DNA of 5,121 nt from Verrucomicrobiota bacterium (GCA_023447015.1 JAEXPG010000130.1:1-5121); one strand, 5' to 3'. Shown: positions 1 to 5,121, counted from the stretch's first letter. Numbers and translations are program-made. The notes: a model not told the origin generated them from the sequence alone.

Positions 1-494
1 TGCGGCTGCAGCTCCTGCGCGACGTGGGCGCGTGCATCAGTCCGTTCAACTCGTTCATGATGCTCCAAGGTCTGGAGACGCTGCACTTGCGCATGGAGCG
101 CACCTGCGCCAACGCGCTCAAGGTCGCCCAGTTCCTCGAGGCACACGACCGCGTGGCCTGGGTGAACTATCCCGGTCTGCCGAAGAGCCAGTTCCACACG
201 CTCGCGAAGAAGTACCTCTCTGGCGGCTTCGGCGGGCTGGTCGGCTTCGGCGTGAAGGGCGGCTACGAGGCCGGCCTGAAGTTCATCGGCCGCCTCAAGC
301 TCCTCAGCCACCTCGCCAACATCGGCGACGCCAAGTCGCTCGCGATCCATCCGGCCAGCACGACGCACTCGCAGCTCACGCCCGAGGAGCTGGTCACGAC
401 CGGCGTCTCCGCCGACTTCATCCGCCTCTCGATCGGCATCGAGGACATCGACGACATCCTCGCCGACATCGGGCAGGCGCTCGAGGCGAAGTAG
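1..494 (+). CDS. metY: O-acetylhomoserine sulfhydrylase (MetY), C-terminal part
   Basis: This is a PLP-dependent enzyme of the Cys/Met metabolism family that makes homocysteine from O-acetylhomoserine and sulfide in the cytoplasm (direct sulfhydrylation branch of methionine synthesis). The frame is open from the window edge (first full codon at base 3) to TAG at 492-494, giving 163 residues against a usual total of about 430. The PLP-binding lysine and N-terminal half therefore lie outside the window. Visible family signatures in order are GACISPFNSF with LQGLETLHLRME, VNYPGL, SGGFGGLVGFGVKGG, LKLLSHLANIGDAKSLAIHP, STTHSQLTPEEL, and the end motif FIRLSIGIEDIDDI. The arginine of IRLS normally holds the substrate carboxylate. 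The LSHLANIGDAKS stretch favours MetY over cystathionine gamma-synthase or beta-lyase, though a related sulfhydrylase such as MetZ cannot be fully excluded from the C-terminus alone. A terminator follows 27 bases downstream, so the gene is last in its transcript. Confidence 0.93.
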   Translation, partial: RLQLLRDVGACISPFNSFMMLQGLETLHLRMERTCANALKVAQFLEAHDRVAWVNYPGLPKSQFHTLAKKYLSGGFGGLVGFGVKGGYEAGLKFIGRLKLLSHLANIGDAKSLAIHPASTTHSQLTPEELVTTGVSADFIRLSIGIEDIDDILADIGQALEAK

Positions 495-521
495 GCGGCG
501 GAACAACTCTCCGATCCAGCG

Positions 522-549
522 AAGCCGGCGGAACTCCCGCCGGCTTTTT
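522..549 (+). terminator. Rho-independent terminator of metY
   Basis: There is a perfect 8-bp GC stem, GCCGGCGG (524-531) with CCGCCGGC (537-544), around a 5-nt loop. Two further A:T pairs extend it at its base, and five T follow (545-549). It begins 27 bases after the metY stop. The T tract lies on the plus-strand side only, so it should act mainly on metY transcription. Confidence 0.9.
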
Positions 550-575
550 CATTCGCGGAAGCGCAGAGGGAACCG

Positions 576-619
576 ACAGAAGCCAAGAACGCGGCCCCTG
601 CCGGGTTCTTGGCTTCTGT
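576..619. terminator. Long hairpin between convergent genes, possible bidirectional terminator
   Basis: ACAGAAGCCAAGAAC (576-590... read as the left arm ending at 590) is repeated as its exact reverse complement at 605-619 apart from at most one outermost base, giving a stem of about 14-15 bp. After one G/G mismatch the stem continues for 4 bp (592-595 with 600-603) around a CCCT loop. It sits between metY and the exosortase stop at 638, where convergent transcripts meet. Neither side has a clean T run: the plus strand continues TGTTGTCT and the minus strand CGGTTCCC. The arms are less GC-rich than their surroundings. Terminator or transcription barrier is the likeliest role, and a repeat element is the alternative. 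Confidence 0.55.
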
Positions 620-637
620 TGTCTGCGGGATTCCGGT

Positions 638-1525
638 TCAGCTCTGCTGCTGGCGCGGCTTCGGTTGCCAGCCGGTGAGCAGCCACACGGTGCCGAGGCC
701 CGCATAGAGCGCGATCAGTCCCGCGGTCTCGTGCAGCACGCCATAGTGGCCCGGGAAACTGGGGGCGAGACCGACGATGGTGGCGATGCGCAGCAGATTG
801 GCGGTGAAGGCGAGCAGAAGACAGAGCGCGAGCAGGCCGGGGAATTTCCACCAGCGCGCGCGGCGGTAGAGCAGGCAGACCAGCCCGAGCAGGAGCGACG
901 AGGAGATGAGCCCAAAACCGTTGCACTCCGTCGCGACGACGAAGGTGCCGTGCTGGTTGATCAGCCGCAGTTGGACGTCGGGATCGGCGACGATGTTCAA
1001 CTGCGACACCAGTCCGAACGACTGGAGCAGGCGGACCGACTCGACGCCGGCCATCTTGCGCAGCGGCCAATCGAGCACGGGGAAGAGCAGCACGAAGAGG
1101 ATCAGCAGGGCGAAGGCCGCGAGCAGCGGCACGGTGCGGCGGAGCGCTAGCGCGCCGAAGACCACCTGCACACCGCCCGCCGCCGCGGCGACGAGGCCGG
1201 CGAGCACGAGCAGCGGAGTTCTGAGGAAGAAGGCGCCGATCACGCAGGCGTAGGCGCCGAGCAGACACGCGAGCCCGGCGTTGTCGACGTGGAGCCGAAG
1301 GCGCAGGACGGTGCGCCGTTCCCAGGCGATCCACAGGCCCGCCAGCACGAGGAGGAAGAACGACTGCTTGAGCTGTTCGTGGGCGAAGGTCTGCGCGGTT
1401 AGCCAGCGGGCCACCGGCCAGAAGGCCAGCGCGGTGAAGGCCAGCAGGCCGACGGCCAGCCAACGTTCGCGCGGGTGTTCGGCGCTAGCGGCGGGCGGGC
1501 GGTTGGGTTGAGAAGGCTCCGGCAT
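638..1525 (-). CDS. Exosortase/archaeosortase family transmembrane protein
   Basis: This is a polytopic membrane cysteine peptidase-like protein of the exosortase/archaeosortase family. Characterised or predicted members process proteins carrying a C-terminal sorting tag (PEP-CTERM and related) at the cytoplasmic membrane, usually linked to exopolysaccharide export. The 295-residue product has about eight hydrophobic segments (near 24-42, 53-68, 84-102, 104-124, 132-152, 200-220, 228-250 and 266-284). The catalytic triad pattern is present: Cys201 in ATECNGFG, Arg246 in NLLRI, and a His, best matched by His265 in LHETAG (His260 is nearby). The subtype and its cognate tag cannot be told from this sequence. 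The ATG at 1525 has no Shine-Dalgarno. An in-frame ATG at 1594 would add 23 residues and has GGGAGG at good spacing, but that site lies inside a strong inverted repeat and encodes a low-complexity, Arg/Pro-rich extension, so I prefer 1525. It is the last gene of the minus-strand run, 124 bases after queE. Confidence 0.85.
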   Translation of the reverse strand: MPEPSQPNRPPAASAEHPRERWLAVGLLAFTALAFWPVARWLTAQTFAHEQLKQSFFLLVLAGLWIAWERRTVLRLRLHVDNAGLACLLGAYACVIGAFFLRTPLLVLAGLVAAAAGGVQVVFGALALRRTVPLLAAFALLILFVLLFPVLDWPLRKMAGVESVRLLQSFGLVSQLNIVADPDVQLRLINQHGTFVVATECNGFGLISSSLLLGLVCLLYRRARWWKFPGLLALCLLLAFTANLLRIATIVGLAPSFPGHYGVLHETAGLIALYAGLGTVWLLTGWQPKPRQQQS

Positions 1526-1552
1526 CGCTGGATGTGACCGTGCGCAGCCTGC

Positions 1553-1605
1553 GAGGTTCTCCCGCCGGGTCGAGCGGGGAAGCCCCGGCGGCATCCTGGA
1601 ACCTC
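1553..1605 (-). other. Nested inverted repeat (structured RNA or palindromic repeat) between queE and the exosortase gene
   Basis: On the plus strand GAGGTTC (1553-1559) is the exact reverse complement of GAACCTC (1599-1605). Inside it CCGCCGGG (1562-1569) pairs exactly with CCCGGCGG (1584-1591). The joints are 2 and 7 nt and the apical loop is 14 nt. An alternative inner stem CGGGG/CCCCG (1575-1579 with 1583-1587) excludes part of the main one. In the minus-strand transcript the outer stem holds a GGAGG Shine-Dalgarno and the 7-nt joint holds the ATG at 1594. It could be a translational control hairpin for the exosortase, a terminator-like element without T tract, or a dispersed palindromic repeat. 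The pairing is seen directly and the role is inferred. Confidence 0.5.
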
Positions 1606-1649
1606 CCGCCGCCGCCGCGCGGCAGAGCCATTGGCGCGTCAACGACGGT

Positions 1650-2345
1650 TCACACGCCGCGCTTGTTGCCGAACCAGTCGATGTGCAGGCGCGGCGCGAA
1701 ACGGTAACCGCGGTCGCGGCAGAGCGCGGTGAGCCACGGGGTGCGCGCGGCGAGGGTCTCGCGCGTGGTGCCCTCGGGCATGAGCAGCACCTGGTGGCGC
1801 GGCGGTGGCGTGGGAATTTGCGCGAGCAACGACTCGACTTCGGCGAGGTCGGCCTCGGTCGCGACGACGAACTTGAGCTGGAACTCGTAGGCGCTGAGCC
1901 AGGCGGCCACGGTGGCGGGCTGCCAGCGGAGGGCTTCATGGCGCTCGCTCCACGTGGCGCCGAACTGCGCGGCGGGCGGGGTGGAGTTGCGCAGCTTCGG
2001 GCTGAGCGAGGCGAGGTCGCAGGCGATGCCCGCGGGCGCGACGGTGCCGGCGGTCTCGATCGTGATGTGCTGGCCGGCGGCGCGCAGCGCGGCGGCGAGC
2101 GCGGGCAGGTCGGCGGCGATCATCGGTTCACCGCCGGTGAGGACGACGTGGCGCGCGGGGTGACGTGAGACTTCGGCGACAATCTCGTCCACGGTCATCG
2201 GCGTCCCCTCCGGCGTCCACGAGGCATAGGGCGTGTCGCACCAGGTGCAGCGGAGGTTGCAGCCGGCGGTGCGGATGAAGACCGACGGCACGCCGGCCAG
2301 CATGCCCTCGCCCTGCAGGGAGTGGAAGATTTCGGAGATCAGCAT
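1650..2345 (-). CDS. queE: 7-carboxy-7-deazaguanine synthase (radical SAM, QueE)
   Basis: This radical SAM enzyme converts 6-carboxy-tetrahydropterin to 7-carboxy-7-deazaguanine, the ring-contraction step toward preQ0 and queuosine. The 231-residue product matches the usual QueE length. Visible motifs are HSLQGEG (8-14, substrate pocket), the 4Fe-4S cluster motif CNLRCTWC with Cys29, Cys33 and Cys36 (CX3CX2C, each Cys held by the cluster), LTGGEP (69-74, SAM binding), ETAGT (97-101), LSPKL (114-118) and FQLKFVV (155-161). The conserved MLISEIFHSLQGEG opening supports the ATG at 2345. The 25 bases upstream are pyrimidine-rich with no Shine-Dalgarno. The next enzyme of the pathway, QueC, is encoded upstream on the same strand, separated by a broken small gene and a repeat pair. 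No sign of truncation is seen. Confidence 0.96.
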   Translation of the reverse strand: MLISEIFHSLQGEGMLAGVPSVFIRTAGCNLRCTWCDTPYASWTPEGTPMTVDEIVAEVSRHPARHVVLTGGEPMIAADLPALAAALRAAGQHITIETAGTVAPAGIACDLASLSPKLRNSTPPAAQFGATWSERHEALRWQPATVAAWLSAYEFQLKFVVATEADLAEVESLLAQIPTPPPRHQVLLMPEGTTRETLAARTPWLTALCRDRGYRFAPRLHIDWFGNKRGV

Positions 2346-2378
2346 GGGAGGCGCGGAAGGCGGAAGAAATCGGAGGGG

Positions 2379-2411
2379 GAACCGCTAATGGACGCTAATC
2401 GGCGCTGATGC
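2379..2411 (+). repeat. Left copy of a GCTAAT-type inverted repeat
   Basis: This roughly 33-bp copy begins GAACCGCTAAT and contains three heptamers, CGCTAAT at 2383 and 2393 and CGCTGAT at 2403, spaced exactly 10 bp apart. The reverse complement of 2641-2674 matches it at roughly 27 of 32 aligned positions with one single-base gap. It supplies the last codons and the stop codon (TAG, 2395-2397) of the small broken gene and ends about 33 bases before the queE start. No transposase is nearby. Confidence 0.75.
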
Positions 2412-2618
2412 TTCGGAAGCCTTCCACCCAGTGGTCCTTGCCGATCTCGTACGCGTCGATCGTGAAGCCGTCGGCGTGATCTTTGACCCGGGCTTTGCCG
2501 AAGCTCGTTGTTGAGCGGCTGTGGCGTCTGCGGGCGTTGCATAAACGCCGATAAGCTTCGAGTTCTCTTCGCCATCGGGCATCTGGTGGGCGTGAAAGAG
2601 CAGGTAGGCGGTCCTCAT
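2395..2618 (-). pseudogene. Frameshifted small protein, DUF7336-like
   Basis: From ATG 2618 the frame reads MRTAYLLFHAHQMPDGEENS, continues KLIGVYATPADATAAQQ and reaches AKPG. It then loses sense, ending at 2385 in an Arg/Thr/Ser-rich tail. A shift near 2486 restores a convincing frame: KDHADGFTIDAYEIGKDH followed by WVEGFRSISAD and TAG at 2395-2397. Adding one base (GGGTC to GGGTTC, giving KPGFKDH) makes a continuous 74-residue protein, and 2395-2618 is 224 bases, one short of 75 codons. The composite resembles small bacterial proteins with an N-terminal YLL.H.HE-type start, a KLIGVY core and a DGF.ID.Y...KDHW.EGF ending. I recall these as DUF7336, of unknown function, and the family name is from memory. 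It is either a recent pseudogene or a sequencing error. It lies between queC and queE and is bracketed by inverted repeats. Confidence 0.72.
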
Positions 2619-2640
2619 GGCGGCAGGCACTTCGGGTTCC

Positions 2641-2674
2641 GGATTAGCGCCAAGTTAGCGTCTATTAGCGGTTC
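2641..2674 (-). repeat. Right copy of the GCTAAT-type inverted repeat
   Basis: This copy is in opposite orientation to 2379-2411. Its plus-strand heptamers are ATTAGCG (2643), GTTAGCG (2654) and ATTAGCG (2664), spaced 11 and 10 bp. It abuts and shares two bases with the queC stop codon (TGA, 2675-2673) and lies about 22 bases upstream of the ATG of the broken small gene. With the left copy it encloses about 230 bp. No flanking target duplication is evident. Confidence 0.75.
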
Positions 2675-3362
2675 AAACTGCTTGGGGTTTGGGCGGGAGC
2701 GGACTGGTATCGGCGTAGCGGGTCGGATCGGGGAGACCGGCGACGAGGAAGGCCTCGCGGCGCTCGACGCAGGTGCCGCATTTGCCGCAGTGGATCGCGC
2801 CGCCGACGTAGCACGCCCAGGTGCGGGCGAAGTCGACGCCGAGTTTCGCACCTTCGAGCACGATCTGGCCCTTGGTCAGCGCGATGAAGGGGCGCAGGAG
2901 TTTCACCTCGGCGTAGGTGCCGAGGCGCAGGGCGTCGCCCATCGCGCGCATGAACTCCTCGCGGCAGTCGGGATAGATGGCGTGGTCGCCGGAGTGCGCG
3001 GCGATGACGAGGCCCTCGGCGCCGAGGCTCTCGGCCAGGCCGCCGGCGGCGGCGAGCATGATGCCGTTGCGGAAGGGCACGACCGTCTGCCGCATCGTCT
3101 TGTCCTCGTAATGGCCTTCAGGGATGGCGCCGCCGGACTTGAGCAGGTCGGAGGCGAAGAGGTTGGCGATGAAGTCGAGCGGGATCACCGTGTGCGGCAC
3201 GCCGAGGGCGCCGGCGTGTTCGGCGGCGAAGGGCAGCTCGCGGGCGTTGTGCTTCGCGCCGTAGTCGAAGCTCACCACGGCGGCGACGGAATGCGCCCGC
3301 GCCGCCCAGTGGAGGGCGGCGACGGAGTCCATGCCACCGCTGCAGAGGACGATGACCTTCAT
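2673..3362 (-). CDS. queC: 7-cyano-7-deazaguanine (preQ0) synthase QueC
   Basis: QueC is an ATP-dependent, zinc-containing enzyme that converts 7-carboxy-7-deazaguanine and ammonia to preQ0. The 229-residue product has the normal family length. It shows the PP-loop nucleotide motif SGGMDS (8-13), FDYGAKHNARE (32-42), VPFRNG (95-100), HSGDHAIYPDCR (123-134) and the C-terminal zinc site with Cys184, Cys192, Cys195 and Cys198 (HCGKCGTC). The ATG at 3362 is chosen because MKVIVLCSGGMDS is the standard N-terminus; an upstream ATG at 3422 would add 20 Arg/Pro/Ala-rich residues without family match. No Shine-Dalgarno is seen; the leader is C-rich. It begins downstream of a terminator that closes the methyltransferase transcript, so its promoter is probably in or near 3363-3450, where I could not identify clear -35 and -10 boxes. 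No preQ1 riboswitch was recognised in that leader. Confidence 0.96.
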   Translation of the reverse strand: MKVIVLCSGGMDSVAALHWAARAHSVAAVVSFDYGAKHNARELPFAAEHAGALGVPHTVIPLDFIANLFASDLLKSGGAIPEGHYEDKTMRQTVVPFRNGIMLAAAGGLAESLGAEGLVIAAHSGDHAIYPDCREEFMRAMGDALRLGTYAEVKLLRPFIALTKGQIVLEGAKLGVDFARTWACYVGGAIHCGKCGTCVERREAFLVAGLPDPTRYADTSPLPPKPQAV

Positions 3363-3396
3363 GCGGCGGACCGTAGCGGCGGGCGGCGGAGCGGCC

Positions 3397-3417
3397 AGAG
3401 AAAACCGGCGGAGCCGG
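3397..3417 (-). terminator. Short intrinsic terminator after the methyltransferase gene
   Basis: Read on the minus strand, CCGGC, loop TCC and GCCGG are followed by TTTTCTCT. The five-pair all-GC stem is short but the T-rich tail is in the right place, 37 bases after the methyltransferase stop. It would separate the glycosyltransferase/methyltransferase transcript from queC. Confidence 0.55.
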
Positions 3418-3418
3418 G

Positions 3419-3430
3419 GCAAGCGCTTGC
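3419..3430. promoter_or_regulatory. 12-bp palindrome GCAAGCGCTTGC, possible operator
   Basis: This is a perfect 12-bp palindrome in the 91-base gap between the methyltransferase stop and queC, about 57 bases upstream of the queC ATG. Its core AAGCGCTT resembles the central part of LacI-family operators. It directly precedes the terminator stem on the minus strand, so it may instead be part of transcript-end structure. No regulator gene is in the window. Confidence 0.3.
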
Positions 3431-3453
3431 GCGGGGCGGCGCGGATCGCGCGG

Positions 3454-4239
3454 CTACTGCTTCACCGCGCGGTAGTGGTAGCTCTCGATGGTCGGACCGG
3501 CGGCGTTGCTCGGCGTGATCTCGACGATGCGGGCGCCGGCGGCTTCGACGAGGGCGACGACGCGTTCGCGCGGGATGGCGTACAGCGGCATGTGCGGCCG
3601 CCAGTAGGGCAGTGCCTGTTTCCATGTCTGCACCGCGAAGCGTTTCACGCGCATCCACAGCGTGGGCGGCCAGAAGGAGAACTTGAACCGCTCGAGGGGG
3701 TGGGGCGGCGGGATCCGCGCGGGAAGCTGGAAGGAGACCGCGCCGCCGGGGCGCGCGAGGCGGATGAGGCTGGCGAGGTAGACCTCGGCATCGGCCGGAG
3801 CGATGTGCTGCAGGGTGATCTCGCTGTAGACGAGGTCGAAGCGGTCGGCCGGCAGCAGCGCGAGCCGGGGATCGGCGGTGGCGACGAAGTCGATCTTCTC
3901 CGGCAGGCGGACCAGCCGCCTGGCGCGGCGCAGCATCGCGGGCGAGATGTCGACGCCGGTGGTGCGCGCGAAGTGCCGGGCGAGGCCGTTGGTGAGGCGG
4001 CCCAGGCCGCAGCCGAAATCCAGCGCCTCGCCGAGGCGCAGTTCGATGCCGCAGCCGCGCAGGCGTTGTAGTTCCTCGTCGATCGTCGCCGCGCCGGTGC
4101 GGAAGAAGGCCTCGGAGTCCCAGCGACCGTCCTTCTTGTCGGACTCGGTGAGCACGGCCCAGAACGGGTCGGAGCGCGCGTAGCGGTTCCACCAGGCGCG
4201 GTGGAGCGCGATGCGGAAGAGGCTCGAGAGCGTGCTCAT
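3454..4239 (-). CDS. Class I SAM-dependent methyltransferase
   Basis: This is a 261-residue Rossmann-fold methyltransferase (Methyltransf_11/25-like). SAM-binding motif I is LDFGCGLGRLT (73-83), the acidic residue of motif II is Asp97 in TGVDISP, motif IV is FDLVYSEITLQHI (134-146), and LARPGG (161-166) is the usual post-motif turn. Hydrophobic and aromatic residues (FKFSFWPPTLWMRV, 186-198) form a C-terminal insertion before AIPRERVVALVEAAG, which often contributes to substrate recognition. The substrate cannot be read from sequence. The gene starts 25 bases after a glycosyltransferase on the same strand, so a sugar or glycan acceptor is a reasonable inference. The ATG at 4239 (MSTLSSLFRIAL) is the only start that avoids overlapping the upstream gene out of frame. 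Its leader is C-rich with no Shine-Dalgarno. A terminator follows the stop. Confidence 0.88.
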   Translation of the reverse strand: MSTLSSLFRIALHRAWWNRYARSDPFWAVLTESDKKDGRWDSEAFFRTGAATIDEELQRLRGCGIELRLGEALDFGCGLGRLTNGLARHFARTTGVDISPAMLRRARRLVRLPEKIDFVATADPRLALLPADRFDLVYSEITLQHIAPADAEVYLASLIRLARPGGAVSFQLPARIPPPHPLERFKFSFWPPTLWMRVKRFAVQTWKQALPYWRPHMPLYAIPRERVVALVEAAGARIVEITPSNAAGPTIESYHYRAVKQ

Positions 4240-4264
4240 GGGCGGGGGTGTGGCGGTGCGGGAA

Positions 4265-5121
4265 TCAGGCGAGCCAGGGAGGAGGCGCACCGAAACAGCC
4301 GGCGTCGAGCGCCGAACATGCCTCTGTCGGAACCGGCAGGGAGGAGTGGAAGGTGTCGGGCGGGAGCGGGCCGAGGAGTTTCTCCCAGCGCTCGACCTCG
4401 AGCTGGAACCGGGCGTCCTGCTGGTCCGGCACGATCTCGTGCGGGCAGCTTCGCAAGCCGGCGAGGAAGAGGAGGCTGGCAAAGGTCTGCCGGCGGTCGA
4501 AGTCGCGCGGATCGGCCCAGTGCCGGAGCAGGTAGGTGAGACACCAGGGATAGCCGCTGAGGCGACGGTTGAGGCGGAGGAACTCCTCGCGCCAGCGGTG
4601 GGCGAGCCGCCGGGAGTTCTCCTCGTCGCGCAGTTTGCGGCCGGGCGAGGCGCTGACGTGATGCAGGATGCGGCTGCGCAGCGCGACGTGGCAGGTGCGG
4701 CCGAGGGCGCGGGCGCGGAAGCAGAGGTCGACATCCTCGCCGCCGTTGCGGAAGCCCTCGTCGAAGCCGCGGAGGCCCAGGAACAGGTCGCGCGGAACGA
4801 GCAGGCAGGCCGCGGTGACGGCGGCGGTCGTGCGGCTGGCCCAGGGGGCCCAGAGCCAGTGGAGGGATTCGTCGTGGTGCGGTTTGCCGGTGAGCCCGAT
4901 TTCGAACCCGATGTGGTCGAGTTCGCCGGTGGCGGCGCGGAACTGGACGTTGCCGACGATGCCCGCGCGCCGGTTGTGCCGGAGCACGGCGAGCATGGGC
5001 TCGAGCCAGCGCGGGGTGAGGACGAGGTCGCTGTTGAGCAGGGCGAGGATGTCGCCGGTTGCCACGCTGGCGCCGCGGTTGTTGGCACCGGCGTAGCCGA
5101 GGTTGTGCGCGTTGAGGAGAA
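4265..5121 (-). CDS. Family 2 glycosyltransferase, N-terminus missing
   Basis: This is a GT-A fold, inverting glycosyltransferase of the family 2 rhamnosyltransferase (WbbL-like) type. Such enzymes transfer a sugar from a nucleotide donor to a growing polysaccharide at the inner membrane face. The frame is open through the window edge: the first complete codons read LLNAHNLGYAGANNRGASVA, and TGA lies at 4267-4265 (284 residues seen). The motif LLNSDLVL corresponds to the metal/nucleotide DXD-like site, RAGIVGNVQF follows, and FDEGFRNGGEDVDLCFRA carries the conserved ED acceptor-site pair. The missing part is probably only about 70-80 residues, judged from the position of the NNxG motif in the family. 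The GTG at 5065 is internal and not a start. The C-terminal 100 residues lack recognisable motifs. A methyltransferase follows 25 bases downstream, suggesting a unit that decorates a surface glycan; donor and acceptor are unknown. Confidence 0.9.
   Translation of the reverse strand, partial: LLNAHNLGYAGANNRGASVATGDILALLNSDLVLTPRWLEPMLAVLRHNRRAGIVGNVQFRAATGELDHIGFEIGLTGKPHHDESLHWLWAPWASRTTAAVTAACLLVPRDLFLGLRGFDEGFRNGGEDVDLCFRARALGRTCHVALRSRILHHVSASPGRKLRDEENSRRLAHRWREEFLRLNRRLSGYPWCLTYLLRHWADPRDFDRRQTFASLLFLAGLRSCPHEIVPDQQDARFQLEVERWEKLLGPLPPDTFHSSLPVPTEACSALDAGCFGAPPPWLA

Noticed and set aside
32..1150. Long plus-strand open frame of 372 codons across metY and the exosortase region
   Set aside because: It overlaps two recognised genes in other frames, its product is Arg/Gly/Glu-rich without motifs, and it runs through a terminator. 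It is a high-GC shadow.
1553..1605. Integron attC site
   Set aside because: The outer arms do not follow the GTTRRRY / RYYYAAC core pattern, and no integrase or cassette series is present.
638..1939. An exosortase start far upstream inside queE
   Set aside because: The extension overlaps queE out of frame and is Ser/Pro/Arg-rich with no family match.
2480..2495. Programmed ribosomal frameshifting in the small gene
   Set aside because: The junction (AAG CCC GGG TCA) is not a canonical slippery heptamer allowing re-pairing after a -1 shift, and a missing T explains it more simply.
3363..3453. preQ1 riboswitch ahead of queC
   Set aside because: I could not find the small H-type pseudoknot pattern with its A-rich tail; the gap is GC-rich and explained by a terminator and a palindrome.
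2508..3518. Plus-strand open frame of 336 codons antisense to queC
   Set aside because: It mirrors queC codons, has low-complexity composition, and queC on the other strand has full family motifs.
3454..5088. A 544-codon minus-strand frame suggesting a methyltransferase fused to a long N-terminal domain
   Set aside because: The upstream half is Ser/Pro/Arg-rich and overlaps the glycosyltransferase, which is read in a different frame with clear motifs. Only the part from 4239 is real.

Overview
This window comes from a high-GC bacterium (roughly two thirds GC). The best fit is a Verrucomicrobiota member close to the Opitutaceae. That placement is an inference from base composition, an exosortase, the queC/queE pair, C-rich leaders without Shine-Dalgarno sites, and GCTAAT-type intergenic repeats. 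No marker gene in the window settles it.

Layout: the left end (1-494, plus strand) is the C-terminal third of an O-acetylhomoserine sulfhydrylase (MetY), closed by a strong intrinsic terminator. Everything else is on the minus strand and converges on it. Reading in the direction of transcription from the right edge, the order is: a family 2 glycosyltransferase cut by the window edge, then a class I SAM methyltransferase 25 bases downstream (probably one surface-polysaccharide unit), then a weak terminator and a 12-bp palindrome, then queC, a small frameshifted gene, queE, and an exosortase/archaeosortase-family membrane protein. A second long hairpin lies in the convergent gap between the exosortase and metY.

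How the genes work together: QueE makes 7-carboxy-7-deazaguanine and QueC converts it to preQ0, the precursor of queuosine in tRNA. The pair is consecutive on one strand, but QueD, FolE and QueF are not here. The exosortase is not part of that pathway and may simply be a neighbour.

The least ordinary parts are not the main genes. (a) The queC-queE gap holds a roughly 74-codon gene, resembling the small DUF7336-type family, broken by a single-base deletion. It is bracketed by two inverted copies of a roughly 33-bp repeat built from heptamers (CGCTAAT type) spaced about one helical turn apart. (b) The queE-exosortase gap holds a 53-nt nested inverted repeat whose outer stem contains the only good Shine-Dalgarno sequence in the minus-strand cluster. 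I see no CRISPR array, tRNA, rRNA or recognisable transposase, and I cannot demonstrate a new biological system here. The repeat-flanked broken gene is the best candidate for closer study.
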